Shown piece after piece: positions 63,808-64,000 of a stretch of DNA of 64,000 nucleotides (positions within the stretch are counted from its first letter, which is position 1; each line of letters opens with the position of its first letter). Source of the DNA: Bog-473 sp963791995 (GTDB taxonomy: Bacteria > Actinomycetota > Acidimicrobiia > Acidimicrobiales > RAAP-2); contig CAWBUQ010000022.1 in NCBI GenBank assembly GCA_963791995.1, positions 220,156 through 284,155 on the forward strand. The letters run 5' to 3'. A program made the position numbers and the translations under genes. The notes below the pieces were generated by a model. That model had not been told where the DNA came from. It did not search any database and saw only the letters and a program-made list of their open reading frames with translations.

Positions 63808-64000
63808 GGTGCCCCCGATCGCCGGACCTGGGCGCACCCTGGCATGAGTGGGGCAGGGTAGTCGGCTCGCCCTGGGCGCCGTTCTCGGCACTCAGGGCAG
63901 GAAGGGCCGACGCCGATACCGTTGAGTATGGGCGCCGACCATGGACCACAGACCTTTGACGACCCGAGCTGGTGGTCGCTTGCGATCATGGCGTTCGTGA
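63808..64000. other. 193-bp right end without a recognised gene
   Basis: No gene, hairpin or tRNA repeat is seen up to the window edge. The expected right end of the tRNA-Lys island (a copy of the tRNA 3' end) is not found here. Confidence 0.4.

Overview
The window looks like chromosomal DNA of a high-GC actinobacterium. Support: a rimO-pgsA-cinA-recA neighbourhood, a LexA box of the actinobacterial CGAAC-N4-GTTCG type, several F420-type luciferase-like oxidoreductases, a CYP51/CYP123-like operon laid out as in mycobacteria, GTG and TTG starts, Thr-rich (TTTT) linkers and many apparently leaderless promoters. An Acidimicrobiia-like member is my inference; no rRNA gene is present to test it.

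Layout. 1-2.5 kb: the end of a copper monooxygenase, a lipoprotein, an integrase remnant and an intact tyrosine integrase beside tRNA-Ser(GCT), probably the edge of an integrated element. 2.6-18 kb: housekeeping genes (rimO, pgsA, cinA), a two-component system, a GT2/GtrA and GT39 glycosylation pair, a macro-domain protein, two related secreted proteins, and recA carrying a 362-residue homing-endonuclease intein behind a perfect SOS box. 18-23.5 kb: a DUF3048 lipoprotein, a dimethylformamidase-like secreted protein, a hexapeptide acetyltransferase, serB and a hemolysin-III-type membrane protein. 23.5-34.6 kb: two divergent operons sharing an 82-bp control region with three 12-bp-spaced repeats. 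The leftward operon holds CoA transferase, amidohydrolase, LLM oxidoreductase, enoyl-CoA hydratase, carboxymuconolactone decarboxylase and a dehydrogenase. The rightward operon holds an unknown protein, TetR, CYP123-like P450, SDR, CYP51, ferredoxin and an NTF2-like protein. 34.6-42.5 kb: a NERD protein, a Tat-exported GH78 rhamnosidase-like enzyme, an NHL protein, a dienelactone hydrolase, a DUF6295 protein, a phosphotransferase and an LLM oxidoreductase.

42.5-57.5 kb is the most unusual stretch. It has a class III nucleotide cyclase fused to a response-regulator receiver, a cyclic-nucleotide-binding protein, a metallo-beta-lactamase-fold hydrolase, a FAD oxidoreductase, two large FtsX-type permeases sharing one ATPase, a NarL-type histidine kinase and two response regulators. 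It reads as a self-contained cyclic-nucleotide and two-component circuit wired to an ABC system.

58.4-64 kb: tRNA-Lys(TTT) carries a second integrase (frame-broken), an excisionase-like protein and lower-GC cargo (exostosin-type glycosyltransferase, acyltransferase, GNAT), which looks like a genomic island running off the right edge.

Caveat: about nineteen genes, including recA, carry one to four single-base frame breaks while the protein stays conserved on both sides. This fits uncorrected indels in the assembly better than true decay, so those genes are annotated across their full span.
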